Shown: positions 34,748 to 47,096 of the stretch, in pieces
Layout: the number at the start of each line of letters is the position of its first letter
Numbering within the stretch: position 1 is the first letter of the stretch
Assembly: GCA_028753945.1 (NCBI GenBank)
Contig: JAPNXP010000002.1
Coordinates: 9,362,001 to 9,426,000 of the forward strand
Length of the DNA: 64,000 nt
From: Hexactinellida sp. DTS-2022
Lineage: Eukaryota > Porifera > Hexactinellida
Direction of reading: 5' to 3'
The notes under the pieces: model-generated
What the model saw: the letters and a program-made list of their open reading frames with translations, nothing else
The model's database searches: none
What the model was told of the DNA's origin: nothing
Made by a program: the position numbers and the translations under genes

Positions 34748-35181
34748 ATATATGTTACGGAAGATGTTGGCGATTGGAAGATGTTGGCTTGGTTAATTTG
34801 TATGGCTTTTCTTCAGCACTAATGAGGTTTCAGTTAACCACAGCACTGATCAGGTTTCTAGTTATGTAGCATTGTAAAGGTTTCCGGTGAACATTTGGAG
34901 TAATTAGGATTCCACAAATAAGATTTTGTAAACGCCAACATCTTCCGTGTTGGAAGATGTTGGCTCGGGAATTACAAATATAATTATTGGTCTGAAATAT
35001 AGATAATATGTAAATACTAGAAGTAAACATGAATATAAAGTGAACTCTCATTATACCGAAGTGCTTAGGAACTGGAAATTCCTTCGTTAGATCCGGATAT
35101 AACGAAGGGATTTACAGTAATTATATTTATAATTCCCGAGCCAACATCTTCCAATCGCCAACATCTTCCGTAACATATACA
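34748..35181. mobile_element. Fold-back MITE with ~44-bp TIRs
   Basis: The ends ATGTTACGGAAGATGTTGGC and its complement are each followed by a second GATTGGAAGATGTTGGCT unit. A third hairpin of the same motif (CCAACATCTTCCGTGTTGGA) sits inside at 34,938. A pogo-like fragment (AGTGAACTCTCATTATACCG ... TTTACAG) occupies 35,040-35,120. Confidence 0.8.
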
Positions 35182-35730
35182 TTTGTATTCGCATCATAAG
35201 TGGCTTGATTAAGGGTAGTGAGAGTAAGTAGTAAATTAAATAGGTACACAAGAAAGAACATGTGAATTTTTCAATTGTTTTGAGTAGGTGAAAAAATGCA
35301 AACGAAAATTATCTGAAAAATTTATACTGAATTTCCATATTTTCGTGCAACAATGTTGCAAGAAAATTGAACATTTCCAATTTCCATGCAACATGTTGCA
35401 TGCAACAATATTACGCGCAACAGTCAACATACACGGTGTAACTTTGTTGCACGCAACATTTCAACATACACGATGCAATAAAGTGGCATGCAACATTGTT
35501 GTATGGAAAATTTAACATACATGGTGCAACAAAGTTGCATGCAACAGTTGCATCGTGTATGGTGGGCTTAATAAAGTAACTTCCATACATTTTTGCACGA
35601 AATTGTGTTGCATGCAACATATTGCTTGCAACATTGTTGCACCGTGCATGCTACCTTGTTGCATGCAACTTTTTTGCGTCCAACAGTTGCATCGTGTATG
35701 GTGGGATTAATTCACTTCATCACAATATGA
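35182..35730. repeat. Palindromic CATGCAACA/TGTTGCATG cluster
   Basis: From 35,345 to 35,700 the motif TGTTGCATGCAACA, or its halves, occurs more than 12 times on both strands, mixed with CACGGTGTA/TACACGATGC. Any transcript would fold strongly. Open frames across it on both strands are by-products of the repeat. Confidence 0.7.
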
Positions 35731-35952
35731 CGTACTTTGACTTTGTTCAGTGCCGATGAGTGGGTGGTGGTTATTAAGGTATGGCGAGCAGATATGAGTA
35801 GAGATCGATTTATATTTACTTTTCTAGTTATATATTTATATTCTATGTATATTGATAAGTATTCCCTTAAGTTCGTTCAGTTCATTAGTTCAGTTCGTTT
35901 AATTCGATCAATTCAAGTCCAATCAGTTCGTTCGTGAACCGTTCATTCCCTG
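35731..35952 (-). mobile_element. hAT right terminus with GTTCGTTCA repeats
   Basis: Ends CGTGAACCGTTCATTCCCTG, the inverse of the terminus at 25,101 (one mismatch over 24 bp), and is preceded by GTTCAGTTCGTT motifs from 35,872. The other end is not identified. Confidence 0.55.
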
Positions 35953-36284
35953 TGCACAACTGTTACACTTGTACACAACGGTCGTCCTCAGTGGCGCCCA
36001 TAGGGGACGCAATTATACGCATTTACTTGGTAATTTTGACCATTTCATATTTTACTTTCAGCTCACTGTACTTCTCGCACACAATTTTTGTAAATATATA
36101 TCCTTACATAATGTGGGCGCCTTTGGTCGAATTCCTATTCAATATAATCTACAAATCTTATCATATGATTTGCAAAGATAACTATTATACATGTGATTCA
36201 TATGCATAATAGTTATCTTTGCTTCATAATTAAAAAATTATCTGTAAGTAATGAACAAATTCTCAACAATTAAAGACCCGTATC
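35953..36284. other. No gene; partial hAT end
   Basis: 35,990 begins CAGTGGCGCCCATAGGGG, a hAT-like terminus, with TGTGGGCGCC at 36,111 as a weak partner. Also a palindrome ATAACTATTATACATGTGAT / GCATAATAGTTAT near 36,178-36,220. Confidence 0.35.
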
Positions 36285-36414
36285 CAGGGCCGTAGCTATG
36301 TGTCCTGGGCCCCCCCCGGACCCTTCAGGGGCCCCCTACATAGGAATGAATAAGTAATATAATTTTGTTATATGAATTTATGGGGGCCCCCTAAATGCGC
36401 TTCCTACGGCCCTG
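36285..36414. mobile_element. 130-bp hAT MITE
   Basis: Starts CAGGGCCGTAGCTATG and ends TTCCTACGGCCCTG. Flanks are CCCGTATC (36,277-36,284) and CCCGTAGC (36,415-36,422), 7 of 8 matching. The interior has GGGGCCCCCT palindromes. Confidence 0.85.
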
Positions 36415-37602
36415 CCCGTAGCTCCCAAAGGTAGTATGTAACTACTAGTAAGCAACGAAAAATATAATCCACTGAGTTGGCATTCCATTTGTTAAACAAT
36501 TATATAAATAATAATAATATACGATAGATTTAATGGTATAGATTAAAATTATTTTTAGCATAAGTTATAAACATGACGATTTTATAAGCACCTATATTGA
36601 CATTATGCAAGTTGTTAAGAGTATAAATAGTTTTTGTTAGCTTTTAATATTGTGTCCTAGCTGACCCAGTGTATGACGAATGCTCTATGTATAGCTGGGG
36701 GTCCAACCATCGAAGCTTTGTTGAACATACTGCTAGCTAAGCTTTCTTCCGCTGTCCTAGATTGTTGGACCAGGAAGCTAGAACACTTTTTATATTTTTT
36801 TCCTTTTTCTCTTTTTTTCTTTATTATAAAATTAGTCTTAACGCGAATAAATTTTATAAAAAAATTTCAGGATTATTAATCTCCTGATTAATTACTATTT
36901 ATTGTGCCCAAATAGGCTTCCAATCTACTTGATGGTATATCCTTTCAAATTAGTTGCAAATCTGAAAATATGTAACTCGGAAGTTTGTCTATCCATTGTA
37001 TAATTTTGCTAAATAGCAGGAAATTAAGGTCATGGAAATTAACGCTCCATGAAATTATCGCGAAGGAAATTAACGCGATTTGGAGAAATTCGCGTTAATT
37101 TCATGGCGCGTTAATTTCCTATAATAGGGTATATTGCTTGGCTGATGATTCTCCACGAGTTCATAGTATCGAAATGATAATTAGCAGGAACAAGTCCACG
37201 TCTAGCAGCAATGACATATCCAGTTATTCTCATCGGTTGCCAAATCTGATTATAATCCATTTGCGAATTCAGAAGATATTCTGTTGGTGAGTGTCCACTA
37301 ACTTGACTTCCAAGTAAAGCAAATAAATCCAGCTCCTTCTATTTCTTTATATTGTACAGTAGATGCCGTATATAGAACACTGGTTATAAGAACATGCCGG
37401 AAAATAATAACATTCTACTGGAAAACGGTTGCCATAGACCCCTATATAATTTATGCCGGTTATATTATGAACATTGTATGTACTTGGGTTGAGGTTAATT
37501 AACCGTTCTTAGGGTACGGTTGCGATTCAATTTCTCGACATGGTTAACTGGTTAACCCACATGCTACTCATACAACTAATCCTTTATCATATTTAGATTA
37601 TA
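36415..37602. other. No gene; small MITE scraps
   Basis: 37,030-37,130 is a hairpin repeat (GAAATTAACGCGATTTGGAG ... CGCGTTAATTTC) also found at 62,655-62,705. 37,357-37,470 is a truncated copy of the 174-bp pogo-type MITE (CAGTAGATGCCG). No coding sequence is supported. Confidence 0.5.
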
Positions 37603-37776
37603 CAGTAGGTGATGGATATAAGCACACCGGTTATAAGAACATATCGGATATAAGCACACTATGTTGGGAAACGGTTGCTATATACCCTGTATAATTTATG
37701 TCGGTTATAAGAACATGTCGGTTATAAGCACATCAAGTGCAGTTCCCGACGATGTGCTTATAACCGGCATCCACTG
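37603..37776. mobile_element. 174-bp pogo/Tigger-type MITE
   Basis: TA-flanked, starts CAGTAGGTGATGGATATAAG and ends AACCGGCATCCACTG; same length and layout as 19,726-19,899. Confidence 0.85.
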
Positions 37777-39037
37777 TACTACTGAATAAGACTCAGCTTT
37801 AAAAAGTATTACCCAAAAGTAGTTGATACATTTCATAATTTAGATAAGGTAAAAATAAAATATATTATGTGGCCATGCCGTAATAGGTCAAGGAAAATAG
37901 TCACATAGTATTATACTGTTTTTTGTAGAAATTAGTCCGGGAGACCAAATGAATACAAGTTAGAATTTTATGCGGAATCTGGTTCGCCCTGAAGAATTTG
38001 TTGCCCTCTTCCGAATATGACCACAAAAACAAAAACATATGAGTACGACGTCCATTTACACTATCTCTTTATGTAACAGTGAGGGATTTAGTGTTTGTGT
38101 TTATTACACGATAGCGATAAAATCTCTTATCAACTAAATGTCCATCCTGAACGTCAATCTTTGATTGAATCTGCAACAATTATTTGGGATTAAGAACCAA
38201 CCCGGAAAATGTCCTAACTGACTCCTCAAATTTGTCCTAATTTTACTTTGGAATTTGTCCTAAGGGAATTCCCAACTTTGGAATTGACCTAAAATAAATT
38301 TTTGGATATCGTCAAAAAAAGGAAAATGGAATTTTTCCCAAACTGATTTGGATTTGTCTTACATACCATTGAGACCAATAAGTATAATTCAAGGAATTAT
38401 CCAGGAGCGCGAGACGCTCCTTTTGGAGTATGATTTTTGGAAAATTTTATTTAGGAGCGCGAAAATTTGGAATCTTCTCCTATACCGTAACGTTAATTTG
38501 TGATTTAGGCGTATGAAAATTGGATCAGACCAGGATTAATGAAAATGTTACAATTACTGTATAATATTTATTTGCGTTATTTGAGAATTTCATTCAATTA
38601 CTATTGAGTGAATTATAGTCATTTGATGAAGTATTTTATAATTAGTTTTGTTCATTTGAGTATTTACTATTTAGAGCTCATGTTGTCAACACTCACCAGT
38701 AATTAATTGAATAATTAGAACTTGAGCAATTTTCTAGAGAATACAGCAAATTATGGATGATTGTAAAAACATTACAAATTATTAGATGAGAAACTCAATT
38801 TAGAGAATTTATCTCTCGACTTCTTGTTTATATCCCATAATTGTAACTGACAAATTTCAGTTCCAAATTACGTATAATTCTGTTTGTTTACAAACTCATG
38901 AGTAACGTGATCAATAAACAATATAAAAGAATAGGCATTCGCGTTTGAACTGTTCTTCTCAACTATTCTTTCCAAACCACTAAACTCTAATTTGATCACT
39001 TTTGGAAACAAAACAAAAACACTAATATAATCGAATA
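37777..39037. other. Upstream flank of a Mutator-like transposase; no gene
   Basis: Near 38,403-38,465 GGAGCGCGAGACGCTCC and AGGAGCGCG form short hairpins. The last 300 bp would hold the promoter of the transposase at 39,038, but I cannot point to a TATA box or terminal repeat with confidence. Confidence 0.3.
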
Positions 39038-41006
39038 ATGGCATCACAAGGCTCAAAAGGAAGAGTGCTAGGAAAGAGTGCTCAGGAGAGCAGACATTCT
39101 CTTGGATCTCAAGACTTAATTGACTGTATTGACGGGTTGGATATGAGCAGTCAACCCATTGATAATATTTCGGAAAAAGAGTTCAAGATACCACGCAGAA
39201 GTAAAGCCGTAACTACTGGAACTATTGCTTCAAAAAAGTTGAAGTATAATGAAAAAAGCTTTATCCCGAATCCCAGAACGCTTTATGTAAAGACGAAAGA
39301 CAACACTTCTCCAAAATTGCAAAAGGTCCAAGAATTATCTGGTAATCATATTGTTGATCTTGGAGCGATGATGTCATCTATGTCAGAAGTTGCTTCGTGT
39401 AGAGAGTGCAAGGACGGGGTTCTGGAACTATTTGAAATTGCTTGTCGTGGCACTTGTGCTGAAAAGCTATTGCTCAGGTGCGGAACGTGCAGCAATGGAA
39501 AATTCTTTATGAATGTGGGCGAAATTAAGTCTCCTAAGAACCCAGTCAACCAACTCGATGTTTCATATGTACTAGCTGCTCGTGTCGTTGGTATGAATTC
39601 CGAGAATTTGCGCACTTTTAATGCATGTATGAACCTTCCACCTGCACCGACCCCATATACATTCGAGAAGACTCACACGGTATTACATGCTGCAGCTGAG
39701 GAAGAAGCTGCAGCGTGCATGAAAAGGGCGACGATGGAGTTAAAATCTCAGAACAAAATTGATCACACTACCAATCTCGTACATGTTCCTGATTCTATAG
39801 ACGGTGCTTATAATTCTTCGGCTTGCTTTTCTTCTATTGTATCCACGGAAACAGGCAAAGCGCTTGCATACAAAGTAGCCGCCATCAATTGTCGCACTTG
39901 TACTAAATATAAAAATCTCGCCAATGATGACAAAGCATCAAAAGAAGAACGTGCGAAGTGGGATGTTCACAAAGTGGAATGTTGTCTATTAGAATTTCCG
40001 GAATTGCCTGGTGATCATATGGAAACTGCAGTAGCGCCTGATATAATTAAACAAGCTTTCAATAGAGGAATCGTTTTTCATACACTAGTCGGTGATGGAG
40101 ATAATAATGCTATTGAATCCTTGAATGAAAACTTCTGTATTCAATTTGGTATTCCGAAAATTAAGAGGTTGGAGTGCCTTAGCCATGTGATAAGAAACAT
40201 GCTTGGTAATCTTCTGAAGGGTAAATTTATAGCAGCACAAGTCGAACCTCAGGGTGTGGAAATCAAAGACATGACTCGTTCGATAGCTGGTTGCGTTACC
40301 CACCTGTATCGTCTTGCTCTGGAAAATAACGATAGAAATCCTATGGGAGCAAAGGCTGAAATAGATGCGATACCGTCTCATCTTGGGGCAAATGACGACA
40401 ATGCGGACCGAAACCACCAATCATGTCCTGTTGGTAAAGATACCTGGTGTGACGATCAAAAAGCTATTTTTAACAAATCTGATCTGCCTAACCACTTTAA
40501 CTATCTATCTGTGGAATTAGTTAAACACGTTCAAATTATCTTCTCAGATTACCGTTACATCGCGTATAATTTATACAAACTGTGAGTTTTAGAATGACTA
40601 CAAATCATAACGAAGTTATACACAGTCTTTTGAATGATATGGCCCGAAGAAAGATCATGTTGGACTTAATGCGCTAAGACTGGCAGCTTCATTGTCCGTC
40701 ATGCGGTACAATGAGGGATATAATGCTATATACGAAATATTAAAAAGACTTCTTGCATCAATGGATTTCATACACACAAAGGAGAGATTTCGTCTGCTTG
40801 ATAATAAACGGATCAAGACTAGCACAAAATAACACGTATGGGAAGACGGCTTTGCTAGAGAGGAAATGCGTAAGGCGGAGCGTAAAGAGCAAGCATTTTT
40901 GTATGGAAGTGGTTATTTGCATGGGAGTTATTCCCTAGCTAAATCAGATACTGTGGATATGGCATCAGATTCAAATGTTCAAGAGGATTCTCTTGCTGAT
41001 AATTAG
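39038..41006 (+). pseudogene. Mutator-like transposase, long open N-terminal two thirds
   Basis: Start ATG at 39,038 opens a 515-codon frame. Features in order: a Ser/Lys-rich start, a zinc-binding region (CRECKDGVLELFEIACRG... LLRCGTC, about 39,395-39,490), and the first catalytic Asp in PDSIDGAYN (39,800-39,802). Then come CRTCTKY, the second Asp in LVGDGDNNAIES (40,093-40,101), CLSHVIRNM, and WCDD. After a stop at about 40,583 homology goes on in other frames: HNEVIHSLLNDM, then PKKDHVGLNALRLAASLSVM (about 40,645) and a C-terminal YGSGYLHGSY ending at the TAG 41,004-41,006. Family members run through this region in one frame, so the 3' third has at least two shifts. Unlike the relative at 27,144 there is no PHD finger. 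No terminal repeats were found. Confidence 0.85.
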
Positions 41007-41391
41007 GATTTTCTGCATCCAAGACAAGTGAGTTTACTCATCATAAGTACTATAACCCCTATCTCGGTATAAGCGACTCCTAGTATATGCTCCTAATACG
41101 CGGAAATATTCAATATGGATTCTGTAATGTACAGACTAATGTAGGATCACGATCGCGATCCTTTTTAACGATTGAAACGGAATCTGCCATTTATTTTCCT
41201 GAGTACCGAAATGGTTCGCGTTCGTTTTTGGCGACACAACAAATTATGGTTTTATGACGTCATGTATGAATTTATTGGGATTCACCTCTCACTTTTGATT
41301 CGGTTGACCAAAAATTTTCACATAAGATCAATTGTATTCAATCTTTTCTCAAAATTGTATAATTTTACTATGCGCTAGTTACAGGTGAAAC
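41007..41391. other. No recognisable gene
   Basis: 3' flank of the Mutator-like transposase. An open frame at 41,172-41,378 is unidentified and likely chance. Confidence 0.25.
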
Positions 41392-41587
41392 CGGATTTTT
41401 CTAACACCAGGTTATTCTAACTAACGGTTTTTTCTAACGAATTTACTGCACTTATTATTTATTAATTTATTTCGTTATTATTCTTATTTAATTTATTTCG
41501 GTTTTTTCTAATTCAAGTTATTTACTCATGGCCGTGTCACTAATACAAACTGTCCAGGTCAAACCTGGGCAGAGTTTTTCCAGACCA

Positions 41588-43375
41588 GCGGCCGTATTCA
41601 CTAAGAACTTAAGATCGAACTTTAAACTGATCTTAGTGCTTAAGTCTTAAGTTCGATCTTAAGTCGTATTCACTAAGATCGGTATTCACTAAGATTTAAA
41701 ATCGATCTTAAGACCGAACTCAATTGCGCTCAAAAATAAAAATAAAGAAATATATATTTTACTGATCAATAATAAATAAACACTTGCCATAACTAAATTA
41801 TACATTAGTTTTGTATTTAATTAGGATAATGCTCTATTCTAATCATATTTCCCTTAACTATACTTTTAAGTTCGGTGTTAAGATCGATCTTAAGACTTAA
41901 GATTGATCTTAAGACTTAACGCTTCCATACATTACTATTTTGTCAATTGTTACAAAATCCAAAAAAATAAATATTTACTATACAACGCTTCATTCAGCTC
42001 GCAAGGACATGCAAAGGTCAAATGTGGTTCATATACACTATTTTGACCTTTATGTGAACAATATATCAGATTTTGAGTATAGATTTTCAGTGATTCAGGA
42101 CTTTTAGATGCATTGATTACTTGTAACTAACAAGATTTTGGTGATTTCCTTTTAATTTATGATCCATTTGGTAGTCTTGGGGTAAACACCAAAATTGATC
42201 AAAATATCATATAGTAAGAGAAAATTCGAAAAGTTAGGGGCCATTATCGATCTTTGGGGTACAAATTCTCACGTGCCTCCTCTGAAAACAATTCTCAGAC
42301 TCCCGTGCAACTAGAATTAAAACTTACTAGTGAAAAAGACTCGCAATACACGATTTAATATACGTCCCTAATACATTTTGGGACTCTCAGATGCACGGTT
42401 TAGAAAATGGCCATATATGGGCATGGATATGTGCCACATTTTGATGATACAGCATTTTTGTATTTCATAAACTATAGATTGTAGATCTTAGCTCTAAACG
42501 ATTATTCACATCATTATATCATGCATATAACATTGGAATAACAAATGAGAGTATATTCCAAAGATTTACCATGCTAAGAAGTCCAATACCATATATGGAG
42601 GTGTTATGTGACCATCACATAAAATCAATTATTAAAATCAAAGTTGTACTAGAGCTTAGTTCTTTCTTGCTAACACTACTAGTGATCGTTTTCAAGGTAT
42701 ATGAACTGCTTGAAATGGGTTCAAAAACCTTTTCGGTAGGTGTTAATGAAAGATAGAGCCACTATTGTGTCTTAATAAACCCATTTCTCCACATAAATAT
42801 TTGGAATATTGGGTGAGGCAAAATATTTATAACATCGAAAATAATTATGATATAACCTAGAAATTTTTGGAAAGAAGCTAAACATCAATAGAAATAATCT
42901 TACCGTAGCGTTTCCCCAAATCTTTCATTGTTTCTAAGTTATTCATGAAATATTTCCAAAATCGGTCCAATTTAGGCAAAATCCTGACTAAATTCCGTAA
43001 ATTGCAAATATTTTAAAACTAAGGTGTTTTAGAAAGGAAAACGTTCGTTGGAAATTAAGTAAATATATCGTTGATGAGATATTGGATTAAAAAACAATGG
43101 TTTCTTATGATTTATCACTTCAAACAAATCAAATGGACACTATTATCGTCAATGGGGACCAAAAACCACATTTTAAAAAAAATCTTGATACATGATGACA
43201 TTCTCGGGCATGTTTTGAAAATATATTGTTTACTTTAGGTACCCAGAGTTGGCCCACGTTTAAAATTTTAAGTTTATACTACAGAAAAAATCATAGCCAT
43301 ACCACGTAACACTAAGGTAATGTAAGGAAGCGTTAACATTGATCTTAGTCTTTAGTTCTTAGTGAATACGGCCGC
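41588..43375. mobile_element. TIR element with CGTATTCACTAAGAACTTAA ends
   Basis: GCGGCCGTATTCACTAAGAA on the left, and its complement on the right, bound a 1.79-kb block. Near the left end CTTAAGATCGATCTTAAG palindromes recur (41,605-41,910). Inside, about 42,390-42,760 is a partial inverted copy of the fold-back family of 5890 and 31,445 (TTTTGATGATACAGC, CATATATGG). It is non-coding. Confidence 0.7.
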
Positions 43376-43394
43376 AGGTTTTGACCAGGTCAAC

Positions 43395-43565
43395 CTGGTC
43401 ATATATATATGTTACAGTCATTCTGTGTAATCAGTCATTTCACGTAATGCCTAGAAATTTTAGGCATTTCGCGTAATAGCTGTGACCCTTAGTCATTTCA
43501 TGAAATGCCTAAAATTTCTAGTTGTCTCATGAAATGGCGAAAATTATAGATTTCTTGTTACATGA
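43395..43565. repeat. Left long TIR of the Ginger element
   Basis: About 170 bp that reappear as the reverse complement at 49,020-49,193, roughly 90% identical by eye (for example TCATTTCACGTAATGCCTAG and TTTCGCGTAATAGCTGTGAC). The pair brackets the minus-strand integrase-like gene, so it is the best candidate for that element's terminal repeats. Confidence 0.75.
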
Positions 43566-45346
43566 AAAGACTGAATTGTAATTATATGATTCATACAGAA
43601 TTACAGATGAACGATTTATGTAATAGTAAAATGACAGATAATGTATTTCAAATATTTTTTGACACATTGTCAATTTTCCAGTCCTTGCTAGGTTACTTCT
43701 GTTTACATGCCAAGCTGCTATGACAACGACTAGAACACTTGATCTTGTTCTTGAAACATTTACATCTGTTACTTTCGCAACGTTTGGGCCCAGCACAGTT
43801 ACATTTCACAAAACCTTGACCTCCACAAGTGGACTCTTCTGTGACTGCTTGGCGTAAAGTGGTAGTTTTTGTGCGATCTACATCTGTTTCCTGTAAAAGG
43901 CGTTGGGGACACAGGTCAAACTGGTTGTGGGCATACTTTGATTTAAGAATACCAGATTTAACACAAATAGTGTACATGTTGTTCTCGTTACAGTCAAGGA
44001 TCACTCCCAGAATGTTACGGGGGTCACCACGTCCTCTGTCAACTAGAGGTATTGGTACTGCTACATTATCACCAGGATGTCCGTGAGCTAGATCAATCCG
44101 ACTTCTCTTCACCGTTCGTTCAGCTTGGGCAAACTGGGCAGTTCTGGCACCCTGTCGTTCCACTAATATGCTATCTATGTGTGAGGTAATGATATCCATA
44201 GTTGCAGAGCTCATGGGAGGTGGATCTTCTGACTGGGATAAACTGTTTGTGACAGATGTTGGAACTGTAGTGAGTACTGACATGGTGGTGCCAATCGCTG
44301 AATTATTTTCATAGACAGTTGCTATTGGTAGATCATTAGTAGACATGGAATAGTTATGACCTGTATTTACTACATTTAAGTCGCTTTGACTGCTATTGGG
44401 TATATTTGGTTCAGTTACAGTTGCAGAGGGACTTTGTTGTTGTGTCTCTATGAGTGGTGTGCTTAGTGCTGACAAGAGATCATCCTCGCTCTGCATGCGT
44501 TCAATGACTTCTTTAGGAAGAGATGAAGAAGTCAGACCAACTTTAACATCGCAGCCAAACATGGCTGCGTATGGAGCTCTTTTGATCCCAGAATGGAGAC
44601 TGGAATTTTTTTGGAATTGAATGAACTTGATGCCTGTTGACCAATCACCTGTAGAATTGTCTCCCATCCATGCAACAAGCATATCTTTGATGTCACCATT
44701 GGCTCGTTCCACTGAACCTTGGCTCTGTGGGTGGCGCGGCTTGCCATGAACCATAATGAGTGTAGGCCATACGATTTTGAGTTCTTGGATCACCTGTGCT
44801 GTGAACTCACTGCCATTGCCACTCTGCAGAATGGCAGGGGCACCAATGAGAAGGAATATATCCAGGAGATGATGTGCTACTTCAGCTGCACGTTTTGAGG
44901 TTAGCGCACGTAAGATCACAAACTTGGTCAAGTGGTCCTGATACACAAGAATCCATTTAAACGAGTTCTGTACCATAGACTGCATGTCAATCAAGTCAAC
45001 TTGAGCACGAGAAGAAAACTCATTTGTGAGAATAGGGTGTACAACAACACCTTTGGTTATAACTTATAGGACGTTTACGCTTCTTTTGGCACTCCAGGCA
45101 GTAGGATTTAAACAGTTCCAGAGCATCCCGAGTGACATTGGCATATTTTTTGCTAAGTTCCTTTAACATTCGATCACGTCCCCCATGACCAGTAGATAGG
45201 TGTGCTCGTCTAACCACATCGTAGGTATCCTCTATACTCACATAGTACAAAGGGGTTTCTTCAGGATTTTGCCGCTTCTTAATCAATTTCTCCAGATCAC
45301 CACATTGAAGTATCTCGTAACCTAAAAATAAGATAAATATGTTTAA

Positions 45347-47096
45347 GGTTCAGGTATCCTCTACAAAATCCCAAAATTTCGATAAAATCCCAAACTATGG
45401 TAAATCTCGTTTTTATTGCATTTTCTGATTGTGTGGATACCTAAGTGGACTCTCACGAAATTTCAAAGAAAAATCCCAATTATTTCTCCAGTTTGACTCA
45501 CTTCGAGTTTTAAAAAAAATATTGGGGTTCTGGTTTTGGTTGCCGGTTGCAGTATACCATAGAAACTTGATAATTTCGGGACATTGCCACATTTAGGTTA
45601 TATCTTATATTTGGATAGAACAGCATATATCGCATCTTAATTTCAAATCCTATTGAAAAATATTGAAAACTTTCAATGATACAGACTTTTTAGTGTCCTC
45701 CACCTAAGCCATTGCCATAGGGGACACTTTTTTTCAAACCCCGCTATCTCCAAACACAATTATTGCCATTGCGGAAGTCATATTATGACTCATATACTAC
45801 CTAGAAACAAAATCTCAATGGTTTTGGACAGCTCTCAAATAGTTCTATCATATGAGTGCAGCGATTTCAATTGTAACTTTTCTTTTTCTTTTTATTTAAT
45901 TTATTGATGATGAAATAAGTGATGTCCACATTTATTGATGAAAAATTTGACTCATAAGTGATTAATAGAATTCTTGCACTCATATGATAGTTTAGAAGTT
46001 TCTTCATGCAATGCAACAACAATCTACTCTTAATAATTAAGGAGATAGAGGCTCAAATTTTAGACACCCGATAACCCCCAATTATTATTGCGTTTTTGGA
46101 CAGTACAAGTTATTCTAAGAAGGACGTAGATACTCCGAATTTCAAAAATCGAAAAATTTGGATTAGATATTGATAGTCAAAGTTTAGCCTAATAGTGAAT
46201 CCATACTAGATAATGTAAGAGCTAGCAATTTACTCTATTAGGCGCAAGTTCTGTAATAGTGCTAATTTAACTATTTACTATTAGTTACATCAGATCCGCC
46301 ACGTACATTTTTCAGAATCAATTTAATTTTTTTTTTCTATAGATTTTCAAATAATTGCTCAATCTTTACCAATATTTGGCTCTGATTAATTATTAACTCT
46401 ATAACTTTGTTATACAGTTGAAAATCGACGCGGCGGATCTGGTAGCTCTACTAATAAGGATCATTTTTGAGGGATATTTTTTGTCTCTCCGACTTATACT
46501 TTTTGAGGTATCACGTGCATAATCAAGGTCACTCCCCGAAAATTATTAGACAATGTATTAGTACAAAATGGCGGTGATTTTGACCTTTAGTGACGTCAAA
46601 AAGGTCAAAAGATTGTCCGAATCAAATTTTTCTTTCTGATTTGGATAGATGGCATGTAAATGTATAACTAGGAGTGGCTAAACTAAATTAATCTTTTTTC
46701 ATTAATTTACAATAATTGACTATTCTATGGCCATTTTATTCTATAAGACGACGATTTGGACCTTTGGTGGGGTCAAAAATGTAAAAAAAATGTCCGAATC
46801 GAATTTTTCTTCCGGAAGTGGATAGATAGTGTATCAAAGTATAGTTGGAATGCTTCAGCAAGAATTTTTGCATTATCTAATAATAGATATCAATTTGAGC
46901 CTCTATCTCCTTAACAGGAAAATACTTATCCGTTCCGCAAAATACGATTTTATAGAAAAGAAGAATTTCACTGAGTTGCTTAGATCGAATATTATCGCAT
47001 TTTAGCCATTTAGAAGATGAAGTAAATCCGCTGTAAAAAAATTAATTAATTCGGGTAAATATATTTGGTAGAAGTGCTCTAGAGTATACCTGAACC
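45347..47096. mobile_element. TTAA-flanked element, family A, in a Ginger intron
   Basis: 1750 bp between TTAA at 45,343-45,346 and 47,097-47,100. Ends GGTTCAGGTATCCTCTA and, reverse-complemented, GGTTCAGGTATACTCTA. The arms match the shorter copies at 1175-1870 and 18,812-19,484. It contains the family B element at 46,041, which accounts for 874 bp. Confidence 0.88.
46041..46910. mobile_element. TTAA-flanked element, family B, nested in family A
   Basis: 870 bp between TTAA at 46,037-46,040 and 46,911-46,914, with perfect 19-bp inverted ends (GGAGATAGAGGCTCAAATT). Homologous to 19,489-21,728, where the extra length is later insertion. Confidence 0.9.

Noticed and set aside
39346-40420. Minus-strand open frames opposite the Mutator-like transposase
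   Set aside because: They overlap conserved plus-strand transposase motifs.
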